A DNA stretch of 64,000 bases from Ctenosaura bakeri (GCA_948474755.1 CAOLHI010001433.1:310001-374000); one strand, 5' to 3'. Positions 33,529 to 45,086 are shown, counted from the first letter of the stretch. Notes: generated from the letters alone by a model not told the origin. Made by a program: numbers and translations.

Positions 33529-33723
33529 CCTTTGAACCCGGACATTGCTACGAGCCCTTCGTCAAGTACGGGAACTTCACCACCAGCGACGCGACGTACG
33601 CCGTGGGCACCACCGTGGAGTTCGCCTGCGAGGCCGGCTACACCCTGGAACAGGGCTCGGTCATCATCGAGTGCGTGGACCCCACCAACCCCCAGTGGAA
33701 CGAGACGGAGCCGGCCTGCCGAG
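33529..33723 (+). CDS. SEZ6: SEZ6 exon 8: Sushi2
   Basis: The acceptor CCTGCAG ends at 33528. The donor is CGAG|GTTGGC at 33724, a weaker donor than its neighbours because +3 is T. It encodes residues 528-591. HCYEPFVKYGNF and VGTTVEF carry the first half, EAGYTLEQGS the second Cys region, and IIECVDP and EPACR the last two cysteines. Sequons NFT and NET are present. The homology is strong, so the border is trusted despite the weak donor. Confidence 0.95.
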
Positions 33724-34374
33724 GTTGGCAAAATCGCATGCCGGGATTCCACCATAAGCATGAGACCCAGGGGCCCTTTCACACGGCAGAGTTGTAGCAT
33801 TATGATGCCGCTTTCCTTGCCGTGCAGGGACACCCATCAAAGTACTCCCAACAAATGGCCATCCAGCCTCTCTTTAAAAACCTCCAGAGAAGGAGACCCC
33901 ACCACCCTCCATTCAAGTAGCAGCATATCCCAACGTCAAACTGGAAGTTCTTCCTAAGGTTTAGGTGGAATCTCTTTTCCTGGAGTTTGAATCCATTGCT
34001 CCGTGTCCTAGGCTCTGGAGGAGCAGAAAACAAGCTTGCTCCAGCCCTTCAAATATTTAAATATGGCTACCATGCTACCGTCTCTTCTCCAGGCTAAGCA
34101 TCCCCAGCTCCCTCAATTAATCCTCAGAGGGCTTCATGATTTCCAGGCCTTTGACCAAATCAGTCGCTCTCCTATAATCTAATCAATCAATAAAGTTCTG
34201 ACTAAAACACGGAGCAGATTCATTACCCTCCCCAACACATACACACAGACACAGGAGCCCTCGAGGGCCACCAGCCTTCCACGCCCCTGCCCTTGGCCTC
34301 AGATGCCCCCGATAAGGTTGCCAGCCGCAGGACCCGACTGATCTCCGTGTCTCTCTCCCATCCGTCTCCTGCAG
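33724..34374 (+). other. SEZ6 intron 8
   Basis: This is a 651-bp intron. It contains a MITE remnant (33772-33830), a minus-strand CR1 fragment (about 33815-34180) and a family A motif (34191-34230). Confidence 0.85.
33815..34180 (-). mobile_element. CR1 LINE 3' fragment
   Basis: GCCATCCAGCCTCTCTTTAAAAACC, GGTGGAATCTCTTTTCCTGGAGTTTGAATCC and CAGCAGAAAACAAGC are reversed CR1 3' coding sequence. It continues to TTGACCAAATCAGTCGC. Confidence 0.85.
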
Positions 34375-34513
34375 CGGTGTGCAGTGGGGAGATCACGGAT
34401 GCAGCCGGCGTGGTTTTGTCCCCGAACTGGCCGGAGCCCTACGGGAAGGGCCAAGACTGCATATGGGGCCTGCACGTGGAGGAAGACAAGCGCATCATGC
34501 TGGATATCCAAGT
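34375..34513 (+). CDS. SEZ6: SEZ6 exon 9: first half of CUB3
   Basis: The acceptor TCCTGCAG ends at 34374 and the donor is AAGT|GTGAGT at 34514. It encodes residues 593-637 plus two bases of Val638. VCSGEITDAAGVVLSPNWPE and GQDCIWG carry the two CUB cysteines, and EEDKRIMLDIQV ends the exon. It is followed by the intron that contains the 2.77-kb polypurine array. Confidence 0.97.
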
Positions 34514-37500
34514 GTGAGTGTCGCCGGGCGCCCACCGGGCCATCCCGGCCGTTCTTACCCAAGGACGCCCCCTAAACATCTTTGCTTCCTGCATTTCTCG
34601 CAGCCACGCTGTTCGCTTTGGATGCAAAGTTTGCAGGAACCCACTGAAAGCCCGCTTCTATTTTTGTGCAGCCATTTCCGCACTAGCCTGTTATAGCGCG
34701 ATGATTCCACTTTCAACATCCTCTGGAGTCCTGGGGTTTGCAGTTTCGGAGGAGCCGGCCAATGCATTTGTATTGGAACGATTCCATACAAATTTAAAAT
34801 TAATAATAACAGTATTAATTATTATTAAGCCATTTTCACCCCCAAATAATTAATAATATTGATTAATTATTAATAATAATGGCTGAAAACTGACCCGTGT
34901 TACTGCTTAACTTTAATTAGTTAATTAATAAGAAAGCTGGTGCAGCATTTCACATACAAGCCTTGTTTACAGCAGGCTTAATAGCTGAGACATATATTCT
35001 GAGCCTCAACTCACACGTTTTTTAAGCAGTTCCCGTATTTATTTTTAAGATAAGCAAGAGCAGAGAGTGATTTTGAAGAGTATTTTTCTTAGTGAGCTTT
35101 GGCACTAAGAAAGAAAGAAAGAAAGAGGAAGGAAGGAAGGAAGGAAGGAAGGGAGGGAGGGAGGGAGGGAGGGAGGGAGGGAAGGAGAGGGGAAGGAGAG
35201 GAGGGAAGGAGGAGGAGGGGAAGGAAGGAAGGAAGGAAGGAAGGAGGAAGGAAGGAAGGAAGGAAGGAAGGAAGGAAGGAAGGAAGGAAGGGGAAGGAAG
35301 GAAGGAAGGAGGAAGGAAGGAAGGAAGGAAGGAAGGAAGGAAGGAAGGAAGGAGGAGGGAGGGAGGGAGGGAGGGGAAGGAAGAGAGGGAAGGAGGGAGG
35401 GAGGGAGGGGAAGGAAGGAAGGAAGGAAGGAAGGAAGGAAGGAAGGAAGGAGGAAGGAGGAAGGAAGGAAGGAGGGAGGGAGGGAGGGAGGGAGGGAGGG
35501 AGGGAGGGGAAGGAAGGAAGGAGGGAAGGAGGGAGGGAGGGGAAGGAAGGAAGGAAGGAAGGAAGGAAGGAAGGAAGGAGGGGGAGGGAAGGAAGGAAGG
35601 AGGGAAGGAAGGAAGGAAGGAAGGGGAAGGAAGGAAGGAAGGAGGGAAGGAAGGAAGGAGGGAAGGAAGGAAGGAAGGAAGGAAGGAAGGGAGGGAAGGA
35701 GGGAGGGAGGGAGGGGAAGGAAGGAAGAGGGAAGGAGGGAGGGAGGGAGGGGAAGGAAGGAAGGAAGGAAGGAAGGAAGGAGAGGGGAAGGAAGGAAGGA
35801 AGGAAGGAAGGGGAGGGAAGGGGAAGGAAGGAAGGGAGGGAAGGAAGGAAGGAAGGAAGGAAGGAAGGGGAAGGGAAGGAAGGGAAGGAAGGAAGGAAGG
35901 AAGGAAGGAAGGAGGAAGGAAGGAAGGGAAGGAAGGAAGGAAGGAAGGAAGGGAGGGAGGGAGGGAGGGAGGGAGGGGAAGGAAGGAAGGAAGGAGGGAG
36001 GGAGGGAGGGAGGGAGGAAGGAAGAGGAAGGAAGGAGGGAGGGGAAGGAAGGAAGGAAGGAAGGAAGGAAGGGGAAGGAAGGAGGGGAAGGAAGGAAGGA
36101 AGGAAGGAAGGGAAGGAAGGAGGGAGGAGGGAGGGAGGGGAAGGAAGGAAGGAAGGAAGGAAGGAAGGAAGGAAGGAAGGAAGGAAGGGAAGGAAGGAAG
36201 GAAGGAAGGAAGGAAGGAAGGAAGGAAGGAAGGAAGGAGAAGGAAGGAAGGAAGGAAGGAAGGGAAGGAAGGAAGGAAGGGGAAGGAAGGAAGGAAGGAA
36301 GGAAGGAAGGAAGGAAGGAAGGAAGGAAAGGAAGGAAGGAAGGAGGGAAGGAAGGAAGGAAGGAAGGAAGGAAGGAAGGAAGGAAAGAAGGGAAGGAAGG
36401 AAGGGAAGGAAGGAAGGAAGGAAGGAAGGGAAGGAAGGAAGGGAAGGAAGGAAGGAAGGAAGGAAGGAAGGAAGGAAGGAAGGAAGGGAGAAGGAAGGAA
36501 GGAGAAGGAAGGAAGGAAGGAAGGAAGGGAAGGAAGGAAGGAAGGAGGAAGGAAGGAAGGAAGGAAGGAAGGAAGGAAGGAAGGAAGGAAGGAAGGAAGG
36601 AAGGAAGGAGGGAAGGAAGGAAGGAAGGAAGGAAGGAAGGAAGGAAGGGAAGGAAGGAGGGAAGGAAGGAAGGAAGGAAGGAAGGGGAAGGAAGGAAGGA
36701 AGGAGGGAAGGAAGGAAGGAAGGAAGGAAGGAAGGAAGGAAGGAAGGAAGGAAGGAAGGGAAGGAGGGAAGGAAGGAAGGAGGGAAGGAAGGAAGGAAGG
36801 AAGGAAGGAAGGAAGGAAGGGAGGGAGGGAGGGAGGGAGGGAGGGGAAGGAAGAGAGGGAAGGAAGGGAGGGAGGAGGGAAGGAAGGAAGGAAGGAAGGA
36901 AGGGGAAGGAAGGAAGGAAGGAAGGAAGGAGGAAGGAAGGAAGGGGAAGGAAGGAAGGAGGGAAGGAAGGAAGGAAGGAAGGAAGGAAGGAAGGAAGGGG
37001 AAGGAAGGAAGGAAGGAAGGAAGGAAGGAAGGAAGGAAGGAAGGAAGGAAGGAAGGAAGGAAGGAGGGAAGGAAGGAAGGAAGGAAGGAAGGAAGGGAAG
37101 GAAGGAAGGAAGGAAGGGAGGGAGGGAGGGAGGGAGGGAGGGAGGGAGGGAGGGGAAGGAAGAGAGGGAAGGAGGGAGGGAGGGAGGGAGGGAGGGAGGG
37201 GAAGGAAGGAAGGAAGGAAGGAAGGAAGGAAGGAAGGAAGGAAGGAAGGGAGGAAGGAGGGAGGGAGGGAAGGAAGGAAGGAAGGAAGGAAGGAAGGAAG
37301 GAAGGAAGGAAGGGAGGGAGGGAGGGAGGGAGGGGAAGGAAGAGAGGGAAGGAGGGAGGGAGGGGAAGGAAGGAAGGAAGGAAGGAAGGAAGGAAGGGAG
37401 GGAGGGAGGGAGGGAGGGAGGGGAAGGAAGGAAGGAGGGAAGGAAGGAAGGAAGGAAGGAAGGAAGGAAGGAAGGAAGGAAGGAAGGGGAAGGAAGGGAA

Positions 37501-38047
37501 GGAAGGAAGGAGGGAAGGAAGGAAGGAAGGAAGGGAGGGAGGGAGGGAGGGGAAGGAAGGAAGGAAGGAAGGAAGGAAGGAAGGAAGGAAGGGGAAGGAA
37601 GGAGGGAGGGAGGGAGGGAGGGAGGGAGGGAGGGAGGGAGGGAGGGGAAGGAAGGAAGGGGAAGGAAGGAAGGAAGGAAGGAAGAGGAAGGAAGGAAGGA
37701 AGGAAGAGGAAGGGAGGGAGGAGGGAAGGAAGGGGAAGGAAGGGGAAGGAAGGGGAAGGAAGGGGAAGGAAGGAAGGAAGGAGGGAGGAAGAGGGAGGGA
37801 GGGAGAGGAAGGAAGGAAGGAAGGAAGGAAGGAGGGAAGGAAGGAAGGAGGGGGGAGGGAGGGAGGGAGGGGGGAGGGATGGATATGGGACAATTCCAAT
37901 AAAAATATTATGCAGTCAGCTCCCCACATTCTCTAGGTTTAGGGGTGCAGGACCCCTGCAAAAGTGGGGAAACTGCACAAACATCAAGAGAGGGAACCCG
38001 AAGACGGAGGCCGGGGGCCTCACTCCCGTCCCCATTGTTTGTTCCAG
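34514..38047 (+). other. SEZ6 intron 9, mostly polypurine
   Basis: This is a 3534-bp intron. About 78% of it (35110-37880) is uninterrupted GGAA/GGGA sequence on the sense strand. Upstream are a MITE half (34673-34760) and an AT-rich TTAATAAT patch (34795-34935). Downstream, 37930-37990 resembles a dispersed fragment also seen near 3890-3960 and 48460-48560. The array ends about 168 bp before exon 10. Confidence 0.9.
35110..37880 (+). repeat. 2.77-kb GGAA/GGGA polypurine array in SEZ6 intron 9
   Basis: There are hundreds of GGAA units interspersed with blocks of GGGA and GGGGAAGGAAGAG on the + strand, with no pyrimidine over almost its whole length. Longer units recur, for example GAGGGGAAGGAAGAGAGGGAAGG near 35370, 36842, 37150 and 37332. 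It is the sense strand of SEZ6. Very long open frames exist on both strands only because no stop codon can form in the purine strand or its complement. Confidence 0.99.
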
Positions 38048-38244
38048 GTTGCGCCTGGGCAAGGGCGACGTCCTGACCTTCTATGACGGGGACGACCTGA
38101 CGGCACACATTTTGGGCCAGTACTCCGGCCCCCACCGGCGGTTCAAGCTCTACACCTCCATGGCGGACGTCACCATCCAGTTCCAGTCGGACCCCGGGAG
38201 CAGCGGACTGGGTTACCAATATGGTTTTATCATCCACTTTGCCG
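38048..38244 (+). CDS. SEZ6: SEZ6 exon 10: second half of CUB3
   Basis: The acceptor TTCCAG ends at 38047 and the donor is GCCG|GTAAGC at 38245. It encodes residues 639-703. DVLTFYDGDDLTAHILGQYS and TSMADVTIQFQSDPG are almost invariant in SEZ6, and YGFIIHFA closes CUB3. Despite the huge simple repeat just upstream the exon is intact. Confidence 0.97.
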
Positions 38245-39838
<1,594 letters not shown>

Positions 39839-40732
39839 TGTGCATTTGTCATCATTCATTCATCTGGATCCCACATCGATGTCGCTCAGCCACGCACGCG
39901 TCTCGGTTTTTATCTGTGAAATGTTGGAGGGGGGCTTTTTCTGCATATAACCTTTTCTGGCTCAGCAAGTCTGCAATTTTGGAAGAAAAAGAATTCAATC
40001 AGTGGCTTGTGGAAGCCCCCCTAACCAACACCATAGCAATTTCATGGAAGAACCGCTCAGCAGTTCTCGCTGCGGCGATCTCATTTGGCTCGAGGGCAGG
40101 AAGAGAGAAATAGCAATGCGGGAGCTTCGGGGGTCCCAGATTTCAGGGCCTGACCCTTCAGTCTCCGGTTTTCTCGCCCTGCCGAGAGAAAATTCATTCA
40201 AACCCAGAACTTCTCTTTTCTGGGTTTGCTTTCCCTGAGCCGCCGTGCCTGTTTCTATTTCTAAACTCCGTTTCTCAGAACTTTTCAGTTATTGCAAGGA
40301 TAGAAATTTGAAGCAGCGGAGAGATAATTCTTATTTAGGGGGACAGTGAACTAATTTGCTTTCCTCTGCCTAAAATGTCGCTCTGCTCCTGCAACAGGAA
40401 ATCCTGGGGCGTTTTCCTGTCCTCTTTAGGATGTCTATTTCCACCCATTCATTGACAGATGAGGAGCAATGGATGCCCTTCCAGATTTCTGGAAGAAAAG
40501 AGTGGGAAGGACTCGTCCAACGTGCTGATTCCGTTGCCCAAATCCCTTTTCGGGCATCCGGCTGGGGGCCACCGTTTGCATGAATGGAGACTCTCAAGAG
40601 ACCGTGGAAATGTGTGTCTGTGTGTGTGCGCGCTTGCATTCCTTCCCTTTGCCTGTTGAATGGGGGCATCCCCCTGCATTTTATGGCTTTTAAGAATCCG
40701 GAGTGGCTTTTGCCCATTCCTTCCTCTGGAAT

Positions 40733-40820
40733 GCAGCCTACACCGCCTGGAACTTGTTGGCAGTCTCCTGTCCAAGTACTAACCAGGGCTGACCCTGCTT
40801 AGCTTCCAAGATCAGAGGAG
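40733..40820 (-). mobile_element. 5S rRNA-derived segment (SINE head or pseudogene)
   Basis: The reverse complement contains CTTGGAAGCTAAGCAGGGTC and CTGGTTAGTACTTGGA, then GGAGACTGCC, which match the 5S rRNA internal promoter region and 3' half. The first third of 5S is not seen. It is a 5S-derived SINE (SINE3-type) head or a truncated 5S pseudogene. Confidence 0.75.
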
Positions 40821-40974
40821 AGCTGGTGGTTTGGAGGGATTTAGGCCTGAGCAGGGAATAAATTGTCGCCCTTAAACCGACAAAATCTGGATGTGCAATG
40901 TTGAGTTTTGGCTGAGTCAAGAGCACCACCTGCTGGCAAATGCGATGCCCGCTCTTGCTCCTAAATTACCTTCA

Positions 40975-41350
40975 ATTGGGTCGTTAACCGGCATCGAGTC
41001 GGCTTTGATTTATGCCTTATGACGACCTTACGGACGTGAGAGCTCCAAGTCAGTCCAGCCCTGCTCAGGTCTTGCAAACTCAGAGTCTTCCCTGGTTGAG
41101 CCCATCCATCCGTAAGGGGGTCTTCCCCTTTTCCGGCTGCCTTTCCACCTTCCCGAGCATTATTGTCTTTCCTGGGGGGTCCTGCCTTCTCATGATATGG
41201 CCAAAGTACGATAGCCTCAGTTTAGTTATTTTGGCTCCCGGGAATGTTCAGGCCTGATCTGCTCTCGGACCCCTTGGTTTGTCTTTTTAGCAGTCCAGGA
41301 TATCCACAAAACTCTCCTCCGGCACCCCATTTCAAAGGAGTTTGAGCCCA
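40975..41350 (-). mobile_element. BovB-like (RTE) LINE fragment, antisense
   Basis: TGATATGGCCAAAGTACGATAGCCTCAG, GTTCAGGCCTGATCTGCTCTCGGACCCC and ATCCACAAAACTCTCCTCCGGCACCCCATTTC resemble the antisense of the BovB reverse-transcriptase 3' coding region. That family is abundant in squamates and ruminants. The frame is broken. Confidence 0.65.
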
Positions 41351-41568
41351 ACTCGGGTTACTCCCAGGCAACCGTGCATTGCTCAGGAGCAGAAACAAAT
41401 AACTGGGGCCGACAGGAGAGAGAAATTGTGTACAAGCCTCGTCTAATTTGTACTCCAAATTTAGCATCCAAAAAGTGTGGCCCCCAAAAAGTAACTTTTA
41501 CAGGCTCTTCTTCCATCAAAGGACTTCTCCCTGACTGCCCCGTTCTCTCTTCTTCCTCCTCGCCCCAG

Positions 41569-41760
41569 TGACCACCTGCCGGGACCCCGGGGACGTGGAC
41601 CACAGCCGGCGCATCGTCTCGGCAAACAAGTTCCCCGTCGGCTCCACGGTCCAGTTCATCTGCGACAAGGGATACGTCTTGGCCGGAAGCGCCGAAATTA
41701 TCTGCCACGACCGGCAGGCCGGGGGGCCCAAGTGGAGCGACCGTCTCCCCAAATGCATCC
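41569..41760 (+). CDS. SEZ6: SEZ6 exon 12: Sushi4
   Basis: The acceptor GCCCCAG ends at 41568 and the donor is ATCC|GTAAGC at 41761. It encodes residues 770-832. TTCRDPGDVDHSRRIVS, VQFICDKGYVLAG, IICHDRQAG and LPKCI carry the four Sushi cysteines. Confidence 0.96.
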
Positions 41761-42593
41761 GTAAGCCGCCAGGAATCCCCGTGTTTGGGGAGAGTCCATC
41801 TCTAATGCAACAAGCCCAGAAGTGGGGGGGTCACACCTTCCAGTTGTCCCAGTCTGGCGGAGACAGAACCAATTAAACCTCTCCCATCCCATTTTTGAAC
41901 TCCTTTTAAAATGTCCCGGTTTTTCTCTCCCCTCCCACCTTCGCCCTTAGTCCTCAGTTTACTTTAATTGCAAGTTAAAAGTGCAAAACTGCTTTGTACT
42001 TAATTCAGTCAATGGGGGGAGGAAAAGGGGGTGAACTCTTGCCCTTCCCAAAAGTCTTGGGCCAAAGCAAACCTTAGCATCCTCTTCTTGCTTATCTATT
42101 CCTCCTTGTTAATTTTTGCCATATTGACCATGCTTTGGCATTGCTTAGCCATATGCGTTCCAGTTTTCCGCTGTGAATTGCTGGAGGGTCTGGGGATTAG
42201 GGGGCCAAATCCTTCACTGCAAGCTTGCAAAATCCTAAAACCGCTCACTGGCCCTGGACGGAAATAGAGCCGATCCAGCAAAATGGAAATCCATTGGCTT
42301 TTTCTGGAAAATTGATAAGAGGCAGCGGCACAGAGAGGGAAAAATATATCCATGTCCCCCAGAGAGTATTTGGGAACCTTTTGGAACAAGCAATGTTTTT
42401 CTTTGGGAATACTAATATTAAAAATTGAACTCAGGGGCCCAGAAATGCAGCTGTACGTTGCCCACCCAACTTAAAATATGCTGGCTTGGCTCCATCCATG
42501 CCCACCCCGGGATCCAGAACCTCCAGAACTTCTCTTTGACGTGTGATGAAGAAAAACAGGTGCATTCAACCCCGGCTCTTCTCCTCCTTTCAG
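41761..42593 (+). other. SEZ6 intron 12
   Basis: This is an 833-bp intron that includes a family B repeat copy (about 41900-42085). Nothing else is recognised. Confidence 0.85.
41900..42085 (+). repeat. Dispersed family B copy
   Basis: CTTTTAAAATGTCCCGGTTTTTCTCTCC, then GTTAAAAGTGCAAAAC, then TTGGGCCAAAGCAAACC. See 39638-39838. Confidence 0.75.
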
Positions 42594-42791
42594 CCGAGGT
42601 TTACGAACCCTGCCACAACCCGGGTAACCCCGATCACGGGTCGCAGAACCCCGAAAAACGGGTCTACCAGGCCGGGACGACGCTGCGGTTCTCCTGCGGC
42701 ACCGGATACATCCTGCTGGGCGACGCCACCCTCCGCTGCGTCCCCGGGCACCCGTCACAATGGAGCGGCTCTCCCCCCATCTGCAAAGCCG
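42594..42791 (+). CDS. SEZ6: SEZ6 exon 13: Sushi5
   Basis: The acceptor CTTTCAG ends at 42593 and the donor is GCCG|GTGAGA at 42792. It encodes residues 834-898. EPCHNPGNPDHG, LRFSCGTGYILLGD, LRCVPGHPSQWSG and PPICKA give the four Sushi cysteines. The first third is more divergent from mammals than the earlier Sushi domains. Confidence 0.95.
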
Positions 42792-42844
42792 GTGAGACCC
42801 CCTGTCGGGAAAAGGGTTGCCGGATCTTGGGGCCCGAGCCTGAA

Positions 42845-42965
42845 TCGAGGACCCCAGACCTCCTTCACGGTTGCTCCATCTTCTCCATGACATCAATTCA
42901 AATATTAAGATGCTCATCGTGTCTCCTTTCGGACTTCTCTTCTCCACGCTAAATATCCCCAGCAA
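42845..42965 (-). mobile_element. CR1 LINE fragment
   Basis: TTGCTCCATCTTC..ATCAATTCAAATATTAAGATG..GTGTCTCCTTTC..CTTCTCTTCTCCACGCTAAATATCCCCAGC is reversed CR1 coding sequence and is decayed. Confidence 0.7.
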
Positions 42966-43059
42966 CCTAAATCATCCCATTATTATTAACTAGTATTAAT
43001 ATATAAAATTCCTCATTCCAGTTTAAAGCCGTCCCAACCGTCCATCCTGGCTGGCCATT

Positions 43060-43290
43060 TGAAAAAAAAAAATCTTTATTACTGTGGGACGCTGCTATCC
43101 CACAACCAGGGTTTAGTTCCAGGGCACCAAAATTCACAGATGCACAATTCCTGTTATGTGTCATATAAGGGCATCCCTTATATAAAATGGCAAACCCAAC
43201 GTTTGCTTTCTAGATTTTTTTAAAAATATTTTTCAATAGGTGGTTGATTCAATCCAGAGGCCCGTGGATATGGAGGACCAACTGTATAAT
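43060..43290. mobile_element. Possible DNA-transposon remnant
   Basis: GGTTGATTCAATCCAGAGGCCCGTGGATATGGAGGACCAACTGTATAA resembles the end region of old DNA transposons found widely in amniotes. The superfamily is not assigned. Confidence 0.35.
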
Positions 43291-43317
43291 TCTGCTGATT
43301 TGGCAGGTATTGGTTGA

Positions 43318-43712
43318 TTCAGGAATGAGGGCCATGGAAACAGGGGTATTTAGCCTAGAGAAGAGAAAGTGAAAAGGGGATACAATAGCTATGTTTAAAT
43401 ATTTGAAAAGATGTCATACGGAAAATGGAGCAAGCCTGTTTTCTCCTGCTCCGGAGACCAGGACACGGAGCAATGGCTTTAAAGTTCAGGAAAAGAGATT
43501 CCACTTGAACTTCCTGAGAGTAGGAACAGTTTGGCAGTGGAATCCACTGTTGCTTGAATGGAGTGTGGTGGAGTCTCTTCCTTCTTTGGAGGTTCTTAAG
43601 CAGAGGCAGGACGGCCATCTGTCAGGAATGCTTTTGAGTTTTCCTGCATGGCAGAATGGAATTCGGCTAGATGCCTCCTTGAGGTCCCTTCCAAGTCTAG
43701 GATTCCTTTATT
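43318..43712 (+). mobile_element. CR1 LINE 3' fragment
   Basis: TATGTTTAAATATTTGAAAAGATGTCATACGG, CAGGACACGGAGCAATGG, AAGAGATTCCACTTGAAC and CTGCATGGCAGAATGGAATTCGGCTAGATG are diagnostic. The frame is broken. Confidence 0.85.
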
Positions 43713-43855
43713 TTCGGGGTGGGGGAGAATGATGCAAACCTACGCACACCACTTGGAAGTTTGCCGCTACAGAAAACACACACAGAGAGACGTCTCCATC
43801 CCTTCTTCCAAGCTTACGTTTCTTTTTTTCCACCCTCTTGCTTCTTTTTTTCCAG

Positions 43856-43894
43856 CTTCCTATGATGAGTTTTACACCAGCCGCAACCTGGACG
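43856..43894 (+). CDS. SEZ6: SEZ6 exon 14: 39-bp juxtamembrane micro-exon
   Basis: It is preceded by a strong T-rich tract and TTTCCAG ending at 43855. The donor is GACG|GTAAGA at 43895. It encodes SYDEFYTSRNLD (residues 900-911), matching the mammalian SLDGFYNSRSLD segment between Sushi5 and the membrane. It is 39 bp, enters and leaves in the same phase, and so could be skipped without a frameshift. Confidence 0.93.
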
Positions 43895-44261
43895 GTAAGA
43901 ACAGCGCAGGAGGAAAGAGGGTTTGATCCTATCGCGGGCACCGCAGCCAAGGGGGGACCCCTCGATGCCAGCCGCCCTGAAAGACAGATGGAGACGTTCC
44001 TATTTCCCATCCCGGGGGGCTGAGTTATACTCTCTGGAAAGGGGAAGGCCATGTGCACCCCCAAATAATATCCACACCCTAGAAACGATTTCCCTGGCCT
44101 TCTGCAACCCCTCTCGTCCCACTTCTCTCACCCAGGAGAGTCCCCTTTGGGGTTTGCAGCTCCGACCCTGGGAACATTTGCCTCTTTGCTTTTGGATTGC
44201 AACCGTCCCAATTCGAGAGGGACAATCCCAATTAATCCTCCCCCTTCCCACTTTTTAAGCC

Positions 44262-44445
44262 GGTTTTAAAATGTCCCGGTTTCTCTCTCCTCCTCCCGCA
44301 TTCACCCTGTGCATACCGCAATTGCTGCAAAGTTAGTGCAAAGGGCGAAAGGAATTTGCACCCACGAGAAAGAGAAAGGGGACGGAGTCTTCCCTGTCCC
44401 GATAGATTCAGGCAAAAGCAAACTCCCTCCGGCTTCAGGGGACTG
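44262..44445 (+). repeat. Dispersed family B copy
   Basis: GTTTTAAAATGTCCCGGTTTCTCTCTCC, then AAAGTTAGTGCAAAGGGCG, then TTCAGGCAAAAGCAAACTCC. It is the cleanest copy. Confidence 0.75.
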
Positions 44446-44589
44446 GCCTTCGAGAATCGTGCTCTGCTATCTTTGTGTGTTTTGTTATTTTTAATAGCTA
44501 TTTTTAAAACTTGTTTTGCTTTTATGGACAGCTTAACTTTGTCGTTGGCACATTTTAAAGCTACCCTTCTTTTAAGAGCCAAAGAGATG

Positions 44590-44765
44590 TAGAGTTTTGA
44601 GCGATCTTGGAGACCGGGGTTCGATCCCCCGCTTAGCCAGGGATGGGTCACACACTCTCAGCCTCAGAGAACACCATGTTAGGGTTGCCTTGAAGGCACC
44701 TGAAAACAAGCTGCCTTGAGGCCCAGCCTGGAGAAAAGGCAGGATATAAATACATTTAAATGTGA
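44590..44765 (+). mobile_element. tRNA-derived SINE with tail
   Basis: CTTGGAGACCGGGGTTCGATCCCC (B box), GGGTCACACACTCTCAGCCTCAGAG, and a tail CTTGAGGCCCAGCCTGGAGAAAAGGCAGGATATAAATAC, the LINE-type 3' end used by this SINE group. Confidence 0.75.
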
Positions 44766-44965
44766 TAAAAAGCAACAACATTAAAACAGAAATGCATGTC
44801 CAGTGCCGTGAGAACTGGGAGGTTTTAGGAGTTGCAGCCTCAAAGAAAGAAACATTCCCAAACATTCTAAACAGCAGGTCCCCATTTTGCAACCCTTTTT
44901 TATTTTTCCTTGGGGTGCCATTTTGGACGTCTCGACCCTGTGCTCCGTTCTTCTCTCCCCACCAG

Positions 44966-45086
44966 CTGTGGCCAAAGTGGCACCGGCCGGGGACCCCCTG
45001 CAAGGCACCAATGTGGCTTTTGCCATCTTCCTCCCCGTGGCCGCCGTGGGACTTTTGCTGGGCGCCGTGTACCTCTTCATCTCCAG
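44966..45086 (+). CDS. SEZ6: SEZ6 exon 15: stalk and transmembrane helix
   Basis: The acceptor CACCAG ends at 44965 and the donor is CCAG|GTAAGT at 45087. It encodes residues 913-951. The hydrophobic run AIFLPVAAVGLLLGAVYLFI (within about 928-950) is the single transmembrane helix, and the following Arg begins the cytoplasmic side. This topology (type I) matches the SEZ6 family. Confidence 0.95.

Larger units (their letters stand above)
42792..43855 (+). other. SEZ6 intron 13
   Basis: This is a 1064-bp intron. It contains a minus CR1 fragment (about 42845-42965), a possible DNA-transposon remnant (about 43060-43290) and a plus CR1 fragment (about 43318-43712), then a long pyrimidine tract before the exon 14 acceptor. 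Confidence 0.85.
43895..44965 (+). other. SEZ6 intron 14
   Basis: This is a 1071-bp intron with a family B repeat (about 44262-44445) and a plus-strand SINE (about 44590-44765). Confidence 0.85.

Noticed and set aside
35089..37936. Very long open frames (over 900 codons) on both strands across the GGAA array
   Set aside because: Pure purine or pure pyrimidine repeats cannot make most stop codons, so frames stay open by composition. The predicted peptides are only Gly/Lys/Glu/Arg or Leu/Pro/Ser/Phe.
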